A DNA stretch of 64,000 bases from an uncultured Porphyromonadaceae bacterium (GTDB lineage: Bacteria > Bacteroidota > Bacteroidia > Bacteroidales > Muribaculaceae): NCBI GenBank assembly GCA_946187345.1, contig CAMHQD010000008.1, positions 1 through 64,000 of the forward strand, in the 5' to 3' direction. The notes under the pieces are model-generated. The model did no database searches. It was not told the DNA's origin and saw only the letters and a program-made list of their open reading frames with translations. The position numbers and the translations under genes are program-made. Shown here in pieces: positions 50,839 to 59,960 of the stretch; the stretch's first letter is position 1, and the number at the start of each line of letters is the position of its first letter.

Positions 50839-51747
50839 TCAGTTGTTGAGTTGTTTGAGGAAATGGGTGGGGATGGGTGTCTCGAAGTCCATTGGCTCAC
50901 CGGTGACTGGATGGTGGAATGCGAGTTTGATCGCATGGAGGCAAAGACGGCTGCCAGGGTCCTGTTGTGAGCCGTACTTTCCATCGCCAACGACAGGATG
51001 CCCGATGTCGGCCATATGGACGCGAATCTGGTTCTTGCGGCCGGTTGCCAGTCGCAACTCGACCAGCGTGCGGTTCTCGCCGCGTTCGAGCACTCGCCAG
51101 GCGGTGCTGGCAAACCGGTATCCCGGCCGCTCGACGGGCGAACTGACAACCGTCATCGATGAGGTGTCGCGCAGGTAACTTTCCACCTTGCCCTCGTCGT
51201 GCTCGATGACTCCATCCACCACGGCCACATAGCGGCGGTCAAACACGCGTTCGTGCCACCCGTCTTGTAACTGCCGCTGCACGTCCACACTCTTGGCGTA
51301 CATCATCAAGCCGCTGGTGCGGCAGTCAAGGCGATGCACGACATGGGCGGTGCATCGTTGGCCGGTGGCCGCAAAGTGGCGGTCAAGCAGTGACTTCATG
51401 TTAAGACTGTTGCGCCCCACGCCCATTGAGAGCACGCCCGGTGCCTTGTCCACCACGACTATCCACCGATCCTCGTGGGCGATGGTGTAGTGTGGCGAGC
51501 GATCGGCCGGTGTGGCTTTGCCACGACGAATGACGATGGCATCGCCGGCCGTTACCGGTGTGTCAACGTGTGTTGCCGTGCGGCCGTTGACACTCACCGC
51601 GCCATGAGTGAGAAGCGACTTGGCCTTGTTGCGGCTGATGCCGTCAAGATGGCGCATCACTGTCTGCAGCAGTGTGCCGGTCTCGCGGGCAGTGAAAGCC
51701 GTGGCGCGGTCATTATCATGCGGCACTCGCGGATTGCTCTTTCTCAT
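50839..51747 (-). CDS. RluA-family pseudouridine synthase with S4 domain
   Basis: 302 residues. An S4 RNA-binding domain (about 20-80: TLLQTVMRHLDGISRNKAKSLLTHGAVSVNG) precedes the catalytic domain with YTIAHEDRWIVVVDKAPGVLSM, the nucleophile motif HRLDCRTSGLMMYAK, and LATGRKNQIRVHMADIGHPVVGDGKYG. It resembles RluD-type enzymes, with the exact target site unknown. It converges on rsgA and follows dnaJ by 2 bp, so it is likely in the grpE-dnaJ transcript. Confidence 0.88.
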   Translation of the reverse strand: MRKSNPRVPHDNDRATAFTARETGTLLQTVMRHLDGISRNKAKSLLTHGAVSVNGRTATHVDTPVTAGDAIVIRRGKATPADRSPHYTIAHEDRWIVVVDKAPGVLSMGVGRNSLNMKSLLDRHFAATGQRCTAHVVHRLDCRTSGLMMYAKSVDVQRQLQDGWHERVFDRRYVAVVDGVIEHDEGKVESYLRDTSSMTVVSSPVERPGYRFASTAWRVLERGENRTLVELRLATGRKNQIRVHMADIGHPVVGDGKYGSQQDPGSRLCLHAIKLAFHHPVTGEPMDFETPIPTHFLKQLNN

Positions 51748-51749
51748 AC

Positions 51750-52913
51750 TCAGTTGCCGAAAATGTGTTTCAGGCGAGCGAAGAGTTGTTTCTTAACGCT
51801 CTCGTTTGGTTTGGCGTGGCTGCCGCGAGACAAAGTCTCGATAGCCTTTCGCTCATCGCTGTCGAGTGCCTGGGGAATGTAGACCATCACGTTGATGACC
51901 AAGTCTCCGTTGCCGTATTGTTGCAAGTGCGGCAGCCCCTTGTTCTTGAGGCGTAGCACCGTGCCGGGCTGCGTGCCCGGTTCGATGGTGACGAGCAAAC
52001 GGCTGTTGACGCCCGGCACCTCGACCTTTCCGCCGAGGGTGGCGGTGGCGATGTCAATCATCAAGTTGTAGACGAGGTCATCGTCCACGCGTCGCAGTTG
52101 GGCATCGGGTGCTTCCTCAATCTCGACATACAGGTCACCCGGGATGCCGCCGCCTCGTGGCTCGTCACCGTATCCCTGCTTGGGTATCTGCATACCGGCT
52201 TGCACACCGGCCGGAATCTTGACGTTGACGACATCCTCGGAACGCGTCAGTCCCGCGCCGCCGCACACAGGGCACTTCTCTTTGATGTGTTTGCCTGTGC
52301 CGCCGCATGTGTGGCACGTGGTCTGTTGCCGCATCATGCCGAGCATGGTGCGCACCACGCGCGTCTCCACGCCGTGGCCATGGCATGTGGGGCAAGTCTC
52401 GAGGGAAGTGCCGTCTTTGGCACCCGTGCCGCGGCAGGCTTGACATGAATGGCGGCGTGGTATCTTGAGGCTGCGCTCTGTGCCGGTCATAATCTCGGAC
52501 AGCGATAATCTGAGGTGCACCAGCAAGTCCTTTCCCTTGCGTTGTTGCTGCCGTGGTGCATCGTCAAAGCCGTCAAAGCCTCCGAACCCGCCAAAGCCTC
52601 CGCCGAAGAATTGGCGCAGTATGTCGTTGATGTTTCCGGAGAAGTGGTAGCCTCCGCCGGCGCCGTCGTCAAAGGCCGCATGGCCGTATTGGTCATAACG
52701 GGCCCGCTTGTCGGGGTCACTGAGCACCTCGTAAGCCTCGGCTGCCTCCTTGAAGCGTTCCTCGGCTTGCTTGCGCTCGGCCTCGCTCTTGCCCTGCTGA
52801 CGGTCCGGATGGAACTCAAGAGCCGCCTTATGATAGGCTTTTTTCAAGTCGGCCGCCGTGGCGTCGCGCTTGACGCCCAGCACCTCGTAGTAATCTCTTT
52901 TCTGTTGTGCCAT
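51750..52913 (-). CDS. dnaJ: Chaperone DnaJ
   Basis: Hsp40 co-chaperone stimulating DnaK. 387 residues in canonical order: J domain with HPD (about 5-72, [11 protein letters not shown]), a Gly/Phe-rich linker ([14 protein letters not shown]), four CxxCxGxG-type zinc repeats ([36 protein letters not shown]), then the two C-terminal substrate-binding domains. It lies 44 bp after grpE. dnaK is not in the window. Confidence 0.96.
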   Translation of the reverse strand: MAQQKRDYYEVLGVKRDATAADLKKAYHKAALEFHPDRQQGKSEAERKQAEERFKEAAEAYEVLSDPDKRARYDQYGHAAFDDGAGGGYHFSGNINDILRQFFGGGFGGFGGFDGFDDAPRQQQRKGKDLLVHLRLSLSEIMTGTERSLKIPRRHSCQACRGTGAKDGTSLETCPTCHGHGVETRVVRTMLGMMRQQTTCHTCGGTGKHIKEKCPVCGGAGLTRSEDVVNVKIPAGVQAGMQIPKQGYGDEPRGGGIPGDLYVEIEEAPDAQLRRVDDDLVYNLMIDIATATLGGKVEVPGVNSRLLVTIEPGTQPGTVLRLKNKGLPHLQQYGNGDLVINVMVYIPQALDSDERKAIETLSRGSHAKPNESVKKQLFARLKHIFGN

Positions 52914-52957
52914 AATGATTGCGATTGTTTAGTGTGCGGCCACATTGTGGCTGCACA

Positions 52958-53554
52958 TCATTGTCCCACCACGACTTTGGCGTGACGCAGCACTTTGTCG
53001 TGGATCATATACCCCTTGGTGGTGGTGTCAACCACCTTGCCGCGCTGCTCGTCACTCGCGGCGGGGAACATAGTGATTGCCTCGTGCAACTCAGGGTCAA
53101 AGTCGGCACCGGTAGATTCGATTGCCGTCACACCTTGCTGCGAGAGGTACTTGACAAATTTCTCGTGAATGAGGTTGACACCCTCGCGCAGAGCATCCAC
53201 ATCTGTGGCGCTGTCCATTGCTTGGATGGCGCGCTCCACATCATCGATGACTGGCAGCAGCGCTTCCATCGCCTTAGACGCGCCATTCTTGATGAGTTCC
53301 TGTTTCTCTTTGAGGGTGCGCTTGCGGTAGTTGTCAAACTCGGCCATGAGCATGAGGTAAGCCCGCTTTTGCGCGGCAAGTTCTGCCGTGAGTTTCTCCT
53401 CAATGCTCAGTTCCGGAGCCTCGTCGTCTTGCGTTTCTTGAGAGCCTTCAGAGTTATTGGAATCCTCAATGTTTTCCGTTTCTTCGGGCTTCCTATTATC
53501 GTTAATGTCCTGCTCGTCCTGCTGCTGCAGGTCTTCAATATCTTCTTTTGCCAT
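52958..53554 (-). CDS. grpE: Nucleotide exchange factor GrpE
   Basis: DnaK nucleotide-exchange factor. 198 residues: an acidic disordered N-terminus (about 1-50, rich in D/E/Q/N), a long coiled-coil helix with AEFDNYRKRTLKEKQELIKNG, and a beta domain with the signature FDPELHEAITMFPA...GKVVDTTTKGYMIHDKVLRHAKVVVGQ. Transcribed ahead of dnaJ. The 100 bp upstream to ispE hold no other gene. Confidence 0.95.
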   Translation of the reverse strand: MAKEDIEDLQQQDEQDINDNRKPEETENIEDSNNSEGSQETQDDEAPELSIEEKLTAELAAQKRAYLMLMAEFDNYRKRTLKEKQELIKNGASKAMEALLPVIDDVERAIQAMDSATDVDALREGVNLIHEKFVKYLSQQGVTAIESTGADFDPELHEAITMFPAASDEQRGKVVDTTTKGYMIHDKVLRHAKVVVGQ

Positions 53555-53656
53555 AGTCTTGTTTAATTTTCTTGCGTGACAACGGGCGGCGATACCTTGT
53601 GGCTCGCCAACCCTACATTATTATTACAAATAATGCTATTCAAAAAATGCGCCACT

Positions 53657-54481
53657 TCACATTTTCATGACAAAGGTGGCATGATTGTCAAGATGGCGTG
53701 CCGCGTCGTCTGCCACTTTGTCGCTATCAAAGAGGCCGAACACCGAGCAACCTGAGCCGCTCATGGCGGCGTAGGCCGCCCCATGTGCCAGCAAAGTGGC
53801 TTTCACCTCGGATAGCAGCGGGTGCACGGCCATCACGGTGGGCTCGAAGTCGTTTGTCACAGTGGCTTGCCAACCGGGTAGTGGCGCGGCGATGCGCTCT
53901 GATAGCGGAACCGCGGGCCGATGTGGTGTGACTCCCGCATAGGCCTCGCGTGTGGAAACATATACAGCCGGCGCGACCAATACCATCGTGAGGCCGGCGA
54001 GCGACACGTTGATGTCCGTCAGTTTGTCGCCGATGCCGGTGGCCAGCATTGGCCGGTTGTAGACAAAAAATGGACAGTCGGCTCCCAATCTCACGGCCAA
54101 TAGAGCAATTTGATTGTGGTCAAGTCCGAGCGAGAACATCCGGTTGAGCATCAGTAGCGTAGCCGTGGCGTCGCTTGAGCCTCCACCCAGTCCGGCCCCA
54201 TCGGGGATGTGTTTGTAGAGGTGCATCTCCACCGGCGGTACACCGTGCTCATCGCGCATCAACGCCCATGCGCGATACACGAGGTTCTTTTCCGGCGGGC
54301 AGTCCACTGTGCGGCCATGGCACATGAGCGTGGTGTCGCTATTGTCACGGGCCGGCACAATCTCGAGCGCGTCGTGGAGCGGGATGGGCATAAAAACAGT
54401 CTCGATGTCGTGATAGCCGTCGGCGCGGCGCTCCACGATGTCAAGACCGAGGTTGATTTTGGCGTTTGGAAACGTTATCAT
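53657..54481 (-). CDS. ispE: 4-diphosphocytidyl-2-C-methyl-D-erythritol kinase
   Basis: GHMP-family kinase of the non-mevalonate isoprenoid pathway. 274 residues with the N-terminal substrate motif FPNAKINLGLDIVERRADGYHDIE, the ATP-binding loop IPDGAGLGGGSSDATA and a C-terminal AMSGSGCSVFGLFD. Start at 54481, where ATGA overlaps the stop of the upstream small gene. This indicates translational coupling. Confidence 0.94.
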   Translation of the reverse strand: MITFPNAKINLGLDIVERRADGYHDIETVFMPIPLHDALEIVPARDNSDTTLMCHGRTVDCPPEKNLVYRAWALMRDEHGVPPVEMHLYKHIPDGAGLGGGSSDATATLLMLNRMFSLGLDHNQIALLAVRLGADCPFFVYNRPMLATGIGDKLTDINVSLAGLTMVLVAPAVYVSTREAYAGVTPHRPAVPLSERIAAPLPGWQATVTNDFEPTVMAVHPLLSEVKATLLAHGAAYAAMSGSGCSVFGLFDSDKVADDAARHLDNHATFVMKM

Positions 54482-54792
54482 TTCACGACAACTTTGCGGG
54501 ACCATTGGTCGCCGCACTTGACGATGTAGAAGCCCTTTGGCAACTCGGCCGTCACAGTGGAGTCGGCGGCGACTTTCACCACCTTGAGCAGTTGTCCGGT
54601 GATGGAGTAGACGCGGAATGTGGCCTCACGGCCTGCCGAGGCAAACACGATGCGCCCCACGCCGCCCTGCACGCTTGGTCCGGTAGAGACTTCCACGTGG
54701 TCGATGGCTTGAGGTCGTGTGTCACCCACAGCCTGCACGGAAACCGCCATGCCGGCCGCCGCCAATGCCAATATGAGCATCATTCGTTTCAT
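54478..54792 (-). CDS. Small secreted protein consisting mainly of a type IX-like tail
   Basis: 104 residues. A signal peptide (MKRMMLILALAAAGMAVSVQA) and a ~25-residue spacer are followed directly by a sorting-like domain (FRVYSITGQLLKVVKVAADS, LPKGFYIVKCGDQWSRKVVVK). There is essentially no cargo domain. It is translationally coupled to ispE, an unrelated cytosolic enzyme, and has its own promoter. Confidence 0.75.
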   Translation of the reverse strand: MKRMMLILALAAAGMAVSVQAVGDTRPQAIDHVEVSTGPSVQGGVGRIVFASAGREATFRVYSITGQLLKVVKVAADSTVTAELPKGFYIVKCGDQWSRKVVVK

Positions 54793-54800
54793 TTCAGCCG

Positions 54801-54831
54801 CAAAATTACAATTTTTTCGTTAAAAAAGCAA
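54801..54831 (-). promoter_or_regulatory. Promoter of the small secreted protein and ispE
   Basis: Minus-strand TTG (54831-54829), 20-base spacer and TAATTTTG (54808-54801), only 9 bases before the ATG at 54792, giving a very short leader. Confidence 0.65.
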
Positions 54832-54932
54832 GTGAATACACAATTTACCGCATTATTTAACGTTATTTGCATTTCCTTATGCGTTAATTTAGACTGCGGG
54901 CATAGTAAATGGTTTACTCCGGCGGCAGACGA

Positions 54933-55373
54933 TCAGTGGTGTTGGCGCTCGCGGCGCATATTCTTGATAATGTGACTGACGACTCCCCAAACCGTGAAGT
55001 CGCGGTCCTCGCCGATGAACATTTCCGGATAGTCCTTGTTGGCCGGTGTGAGGTAGAGGCCATCTGGTCTGATGGAGATGCGCTTGACGGTGAAGTCGCC
55101 GTCAATGAAGCAGACAGCAATTGAGCCATCGGAGGGCTCAATGGAGCGGTCGATAATGAGCAGGTCGCCGTCGTTGATGCCGGCATCGACCATTGAGTTG
55201 CCGATGGCGCGAGCGCAGAATGTTGCCGCGGGATTACTGATGAGTTCGCGGTTTAGGTCGATGGCATCGCCATAACTGCCTTGCGCCGGACTGGGAAAGC
55301 CGGCTTGGATGCGGCTCTCAAAGAATAGCAGAGAGAGATGCTCGCTGTCTTCGATATCGTGAATTTCAATCAT
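54933..55373 (-). CDS. umuD: UmuD-like S24-family self-cleaving protein
   Basis: 146 residues. An Ala-Gly cleavage-site context (IQAGFPSPAQGSYGDAIDLN) is followed by the Ser-Lys dyad: GNSMVDAGINDGDLLIID (Ser) and SIAVCFIDGDFTVKRI (Lys). This is the UmuD/LexA C-terminal peptidase layout without a DNA-binding domain, as in the accessory subunit of polymerase V-like translesion enzymes. ATG 55373 begins 11 bp after the CCA/Ogt gene. No UmuC gene lies next to it or elsewhere in the window. Confidence 0.86.
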   Translation of the reverse strand: MIEIHDIEDSEHLSLLFFESRIQAGFPSPAQGSYGDAIDLNRELISNPAATFCARAIGNSMVDAGINDGDLLIIDRSIEPSDGSIAVCFIDGDFTVKRISIRPDGLYLTPANKDYPEMFIGEDRDFTVWGVVSHIIKNMRRERQHH

Positions 55374-55384
55374 TGCCGTTTGGT

Positions 55385-57361
55385 TTAATCGTTTTTGCGG
55401 CACTGTGAGGCCGTGTCGCCCGCGTCACTGTTTGCTATAGATGCTTCTAAGGCTATAAGAGAGCGCTTGATGTCGATGCCGGCGGTGTACCCGCCGATTG
55501 AGCCGTCGCTGTTGATGACGCGGTGGCACGGCACGATGACGCAAAGCGGGTTGGACGCGTTGGCTTGGGCTACGGCACGCGCGGCGTCGTGGTTGCCGAT
55601 AGCCTCGGCTTGTTGTGAATATGAGCGCGTTTGCCCATAAGGAATCGACATCAAGAAACGCCATGCCGCGATCTGGAAGTCGGTGCCGTGGAGGTCAAGC
55701 GGCAGGTCAAACACCTGCCTCTTGCCGTCAAAGTATTCCTTCAGTTGTGCTGTTGCGCGGCTCAATAGGGGAGTGTTGCCGGCCACGGGATTGAGTGAGA
55801 GACGCTTGGCCAGCGCATAGACCTTGTCATCGCGGTTGCCGAACAGTGATAACGCGAGTCCTGTGGTAGTGGCGGCGATGGTCATCTCGCCGGCCGGCGT
55901 GTCGATGGTGATATGGCGCAACTGGCCGGCAGCCACCGGAACTATGTTCAGTTCGGCTGCGCGTCTCATCATCAACTCATGGGCCTGGGCATAGTTGTTG
56001 CCGATGAGACCGTCGAGAATGGCGTCCTTGATGACATCCTTGATGAGGCCCACCTCGCGGCAGGGAGTGAGACCGAATGTTTCCATGACCTCTGTGCCGT
56101 CGACAGGCGGCTGGAAGTTGCGGATGCGGTCTTTCTGCTCGATGTCGACAAGTTTCTGCCGCACGAGTTTGAAGTTATCGCGGAAGCGTTGCACTTTCTC
56201 ACGGTTGCGGCTGGTGATGTCGGCGGTGCATAGCGTCATCAAATCATCGATGTCGTCGCCGGCCTCAAAGAGGAGGCGGCGCACGGCGCTGTCGGTGACC
56301 TCGTCCTCAACCAGGGCGATGGGGCGCATGTGTAGCCCCACGAGTTTTTTGACGTAGCGCAACGGTTCGGCAAGTGGTAACTTGAAACGTTTGAAGATGG
56401 CCGGTACCATTTTCTCGCCTATGAAATTGTGGTTGTGGAATGTCCAGCCGTCGTTGGGGTCCCACCGCTTGCTGGCCGGCTTGCCGATGTCATGTAGCAG
56501 CGCGGCCCACCGTAGCCATAGGTTGTCACTATTGGCGGCGACGTTGTCAAGCACCTGCAACGTGTGCAGGAAGTTGTCCTTGTGGCCGCGGCCATGACTG
56601 TTGTCCACACCCTTGAGCGCGGCGAGTTCGGGAAAGATGCGTTGGAGCAGTCCGGTGCGGTCCAGCAACAAGAAGCCTCGTGAAGGCTCAGGCGAGAGCA
56701 TGATTTTATTGAGTTCGGTGGTGATGCGCTCCACGGTGATGATGTCGATGCGTGAGGCGTTGCGGGTGAGGGCATCAAGAGTGTCGTGGTGGATGTCGAA
56801 TTGCAACTGTGTGGCAAAGCGCACAGCGCGCAACATCCGCAATGGATCGTCGCTGAAGGTGATGTCCGGGTCTAATGGGGTGCGGATAATGCGCCGCTGC
56901 AGGTCGCCGATGCCGTCAAATGGGTCGAGTAGCGTGCCGAAGTTATGTTTGTTGAGCGAGACGGCCATGGCGTTGATGGAGAAGTCGCGGCGGCGCTGGT
57001 CGTCATCGAGCGTGCCGTCCTCCACGATGGGATTGCGGCTCTCGCGGTGGTAACTCTCGCGACGCGCGCCCACGAATTCCAGTTCCCACTTGCCGCTGCG
57101 CACCTGCGCTGTGCCGTAGTTGCGGTAGACGGCTATCGAGCAGCGTTTGCGCCCGATGCGTGCCGCGACGGCCTGGGCCAACTCAATGCCACTGCCCACA
57201 GTGACAAAGTCCATATCGTCGCTCGGGCGGCGCAGCAACAGGTCACGGACGTAGCCCCCGACAACGTAGCACTCGCGGCTCATACCGTCGGCCACCTCGC
57301 CGACAAGGTGCAGGATTGGCAGGTTGACGCCGCGGGTTATATTATCAAGGTTGATATTCAT
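55385..57361 (-). CDS. CCA tRNA nucleotidyltransferase fused to O6-methylguanine-DNA methyltransferase
   Basis: A single uninterrupted 658-residue frame. Residues 1 to about 470 match class II CCA-adding/poly(A) polymerase-type enzymes: YVVGGYVRDLLLRRPSDDMDFVT, RRRDFSINAMAVSL, SDDPLRMLRAVRFA and an HD domain with LRWAALLHDIGKPASK. From about 490 to 645 it is an Ogt/MGMT: IAAWRFLMSIPYGQTRSYSQ, ANASNPLCVIVPCHRVINSDGSIGGY with the acceptor Cys. The join falls where CCA enzymes normally end (AAELNIVPVAAGQ). The UmuD-like gene follows. ATG 57361 begins the usual N-terminus. Confidence 0.88.
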   Translation of the reverse strand: MNINLDNITRGVNLPILHLVGEVADGMSRECYVVGGYVRDLLLRRPSDDMDFVTVGSGIELAQAVAARIGRKRCSIAVYRNYGTAQVRSGKWELEFVGARRESYHRESRNPIVEDGTLDDDQRRRDFSINAMAVSLNKHNFGTLLDPFDGIGDLQRRIIRTPLDPDITFSDDPLRMLRAVRFATQLQFDIHHDTLDALTRNASRIDIITVERITTELNKIMLSPEPSRGFLLLDRTGLLQRIFPELAALKGVDNSHGRGHKDNFLHTLQVLDNVAANSDNLWLRWAALLHDIGKPASKRWDPNDGWTFHNHNFIGEKMVPAIFKRFKLPLAEPLRYVKKLVGLHMRPIALVEDEVTDSAVRRLLFEAGDDIDDLMTLCTADITSRNREKVQRFRDNFKLVRQKLVDIEQKDRIRNFQPPVDGTEVMETFGLTPCREVGLIKDVIKDAILDGLIGNNYAQAHELMMRRAAELNIVPVAAGQLRHITIDTPAGEMTIAATTTGLALSLFGNRDDKVYALAKRLSLNPVAGNTPLLSRATAQLKEYFDGKRQVFDLPLDLHGTDFQIAAWRFLMSIPYGQTRSYSQQAEAIGNHDAARAVAQANASNPLCVIVPCHRVINSDGSIGGYTAGIDIKRSLIALEASIANSDAGDTASQCRKND

Positions 57362-57550
57362 CAAAATGTGGTATTGTAATAAAATAATGTGCGAAATTAC
57401 AAACTTTTCCAAAAACAGACAAATTATGCCCCCTAAATCGCAAAATCGCGGGGCTGCGAAATGTGGCCCGGAATTTTCGGAGAGAAATCACTGTTTTCGG
57501 GAATTTCACGGCAGAAAAGCGGACGGTTGCGGCATTTAGGAAGCGGAAAA

Positions 57551-57582
57551 TTTGTGTGAAAGGCAAATACGTTGTAATTTTG
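57551..57582 (+). promoter_or_regulatory. Promoter of the rhodanese/MBL gene
   Basis: TTTG at 57551-57554, 20-base spacer, TAATTTTG at 57575-57582. The ATG lies about 92 bases downstream, and no structured leader element was recognised. Confidence 0.7.
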
Positions 57583-57673
57583 CGGGGCGGACCTCCATTA
57601 AGTGTCGCGCAATGGAACTCAAGGAGGTTATGTGCGATGAATTATTTATAATACCGATAATGGGTTCAAAACA

Positions 57674-58738
57674 ATGAAGAAGTTTTTCACTTGGGTGATG
57701 GCTGCGTTGGGTCTCACCACCGCCTGTGGCGGTCAGAATTTTGAGAATACTGATGTGAAGGGCTTTGCGGCGCTGATTGACAGTGGCGGTGTCGCGCTGC
57801 TTGATGTGCGCACGGCCGGTGAGTATGCCGAGGGGCATCTTGCCGGGGCCGTCAATGTTGATGTCAACGCCGATGACTTTGTGGCTCTCGCCGACAGTGT
57901 GCTGCCGGCCGGCGCCACGGTGGCCGTCTATTGCCGCAGCGGCCGCCGTTCGGCAACCGCCGCCTCTCTACTTGCGGCCAAGGGGCGCCGCGTGGTGAAC
58001 CTGCGAGGTGGTATTCTCGCCTGGCAGGGCGCCGGACGGCCTGTCACCACAGCCGCCGCCGACCCTTACGAGACCGACACGTTCACGACACCCGGCGGTA
58101 AGCCGGTGACGCTGCACGCGCTGATGCACGGCAGCGTCCGTATTACGGCCGGCGATGTGGAAATCTACGTTGACCCGGTCACGCGCCTTGGCGACCGCAC
58201 GGTCGACTTCGCCGCGTTGCCCAAGGCCGACTATATCCTCGTCACCCATGAGCATGGCGACCACTACGACCCGGCGGCCATCGAGACCTTGTCGAAACAG
58301 GGCACACGCCTGATTACTAATGCCCGTGTGGCCGGAATGCTCGGTCGCGGCGAGGTGACGGCCAACGGCGGCACGCTGCGGCTGAACGCGTTTATCGCCC
58401 TTGAGGCCGTGCCGGCCTACAACACCACCGAGGGTCACCTGCAGTACCATCCGCGCGGTCGCGACAACGGCTTTGTGCTCGACGTCGATGGGCTGCGTCT
58501 GTACCTTGCCGGCGACACCGAGGACATTCCCGAGATGGCGTCGCTGGGCCGGATAGACATCGCTTGGCTGCCCTGCAACCAGCCCTACACGATGACTGTG
58601 GAGCAGTTGTTGCGCGCCGCGCGCGTGGTGAAGCCGCGTGTACTCTTCCCTTACCACTATGGCCAGACTGACGTCAGCGGCATTCCCGCGGCACTCGCCG
58701 CCGACGGCATCGACGTGCGCGTGCGGCACTACGAGTGA
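57674..58738 (+). CDS. Exported rhodanese / UlaG-like metallo-beta-lactamase fold fusion
   Basis: 354 residues. A lipoprotein-like signal (MKKFFTWVMAALGLTTACGG) is followed by a rhodanese domain (about 25-120) with ALLDVRTAGEYAEGHLAGAVN and the active Cys in VAVYCRSGRRSA. A metallo-hydrolase domain of the UlaG/YtnP kind (about 140-354) contains ILVTHEHGDHYDPAAIE, LYLAGDTEDIPE and a late FPYHYGQTDVS. Rhodanese-MBL combinations are known in sulfur and persulfide handling, but usually in the opposite order and in the cytosol, so that function is only suggested. Confidence 0.82.
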   Translation: MKKFFTWVMAALGLTTACGGQNFENTDVKGFAALIDSGGVALLDVRTAGEYAEGHLAGAVNVDVNADDFVALADSVLPAGATVAVYCRSGRRSATAASLLAAKGRRVVNLRGGILAWQGAGRPVTTAAADPYETDTFTTPGGKPVTLHALMHGSVRITAGDVEIYVDPVTRLGDRTVDFAALPKADYILVTHEHGDHYDPAAIETLSKQGTRLITNARVAGMLGRGEVTANGGTLRLNAFIALEAVPAYNTTEGHLQYHPRGRDNGFVLDVDGLRLYLAGDTEDIPEMASLGRIDIAWLPCNQPYTMTVEQLLRAARVVKPRVLFPYHYGQTDVSGIPAALAADGIDVRVRHYE

Positions 58739-59156
58739 CGCGGCGTTGTCGCCGACCGCAAACGGCCAGGCCAAGGCCAGGCCCTACTTAGGGCGGGTGT
58801 ACGAGACTTCGTCTCGCAATACACAACTCTTTTCCGGTGTCTGAAGGGTGAGCTCATTCCTTCATTTCGTCCGAAAAAATGTGGAAAAATGCTGTGATTT
58901 CGTCCGAAAAAATGTAATTTTGTGATTAAATACTTCGGTAAAAAATGAAAAAGTGCTATAAATAATGTTTCGCGTCTATTGTCGTCAATAACGACGTCTA
59001 TTTTCGTCAATTTTTTTATTTTAGACGTGAATTGACGTTGTCATAGACGCGAATAGACGCAAACCAAGAAAATTACCGAACTATTGGTGATTAATATACG
59101 TCCTAAATGTTAATGAGATATCCAATAACTTTTACTCACTTAAAAATCCTTAAGAC
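58739..59156 (+). repeat. Gene-free stretch of dispersed and inverted repeats
   Basis: No ORF is supported. It holds a GGCCAGGCCAAGGCCAGGCC copy (58761-58788), the second TACGAGACTTCGTCTCG hairpin (58799-58828), two TTTCGTCCGAAAAAATGT words (58864-58914), and an inverted repeat of GCGTCTATTGTCGTCAA/TTGACG...ATAGACGC words (about 58972-59061). The last bases before 59157 are AT-rich. Confidence 0.65.
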
Positions 59157-59759
59157 ATGAAAAAACTATTTTGCCTGCTGGCTCTCGCGTTTGGGTTGAC
59201 GGCCGCTGCCCAAAGCGATGACGACGCGTTCTTCTTCAAGCGCGCCACACTGTTGGACTATGTCTCCGAGCAAGAGTGGACGCTCAAGTCTCCGGCGACT
59301 GTTCGTGACGACGGCAGGTTGCCGGAATTTTTCAGCGTCGAGAATGTGCGCGCCGCAGCGGGTGGCGATGCCATAGCGCCTGTCACCATATCGTTCGCTC
59401 TCAATCCGGAGACGATGGCGATGCTCGTGATGGTGGCTAACGACAACGACACGTGGTACCACCACATCTTCAACTCCGGCATGGACCATATCGTCTACGC
59501 CTACGACTTGAGCGAGATGCGCGAGGTGTCGCTCGCGGCTGTTGAGCCCGATGGCACCAAGCGTTGGATCTCTATTCCCAATCCGGATTTCGGTGGCGGT
59601 CGAGCCACCCACTTTGTCGTTCATCGCCCGATGAGCCTCGCTGAAGATGAGCCGTTATTGCTCTACCTCACTCATGATCAGTTTGTGGCTCTCACCGACT
59701 TCCTGGGGTCGCTTGGCGAGGTGAACTATATCAACGCTATGCCCTACGGTCCCGACTGA
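59157..59759 (+). CDS. Exported protein of unknown function
   Basis: 200 residues with a clear signal peptide (MKKLFCLLALAFGLTAAAQ). The mature part has EWTLKSPATVRDDGRLPEFF, FALNPETMAMLVMVANDNDTWYHH and VVHRPMSLAEDEPLLLYL; no family was recognised. No promoter fitting the consensus was found just upstream. The 200 bp downstream to 59960 hold no gene. Confidence 0.55.
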   Translation: MKKLFCLLALAFGLTAAAQSDDDAFFFKRATLLDYVSEQEWTLKSPATVRDDGRLPEFFSVENVRAAAGGDAIAPVTISFALNPETMAMLVMVANDNDTWYHHIFNSGMDHIVYAYDLSEMREVSLAAVEPDGTKRWISIPNPDFGGGRATHFVVHRPMSLAEDEPLLLYLTHDQFVALTDFLGSLGEVNYINAMPYGPD

Positions 59760-59960
59760 CGTTTGCCGCTGTGTCCGCGCCGTTAAGACCTCGCGTTCTG
59801 TTCAGGATTTTGAGATTTCGGTAAAAAAGTGCGGAAAAGATTTTGAGATTTTGGTGATTTTATGTAAGTATGAGTCGTTAATTTCTCATTTTTCCGGCGT
59901 CTGATGGAGGACGAGGCGTGCTTCGTCCCTGCAGGCGTTGAGAGTCAATGATATTCTGGG

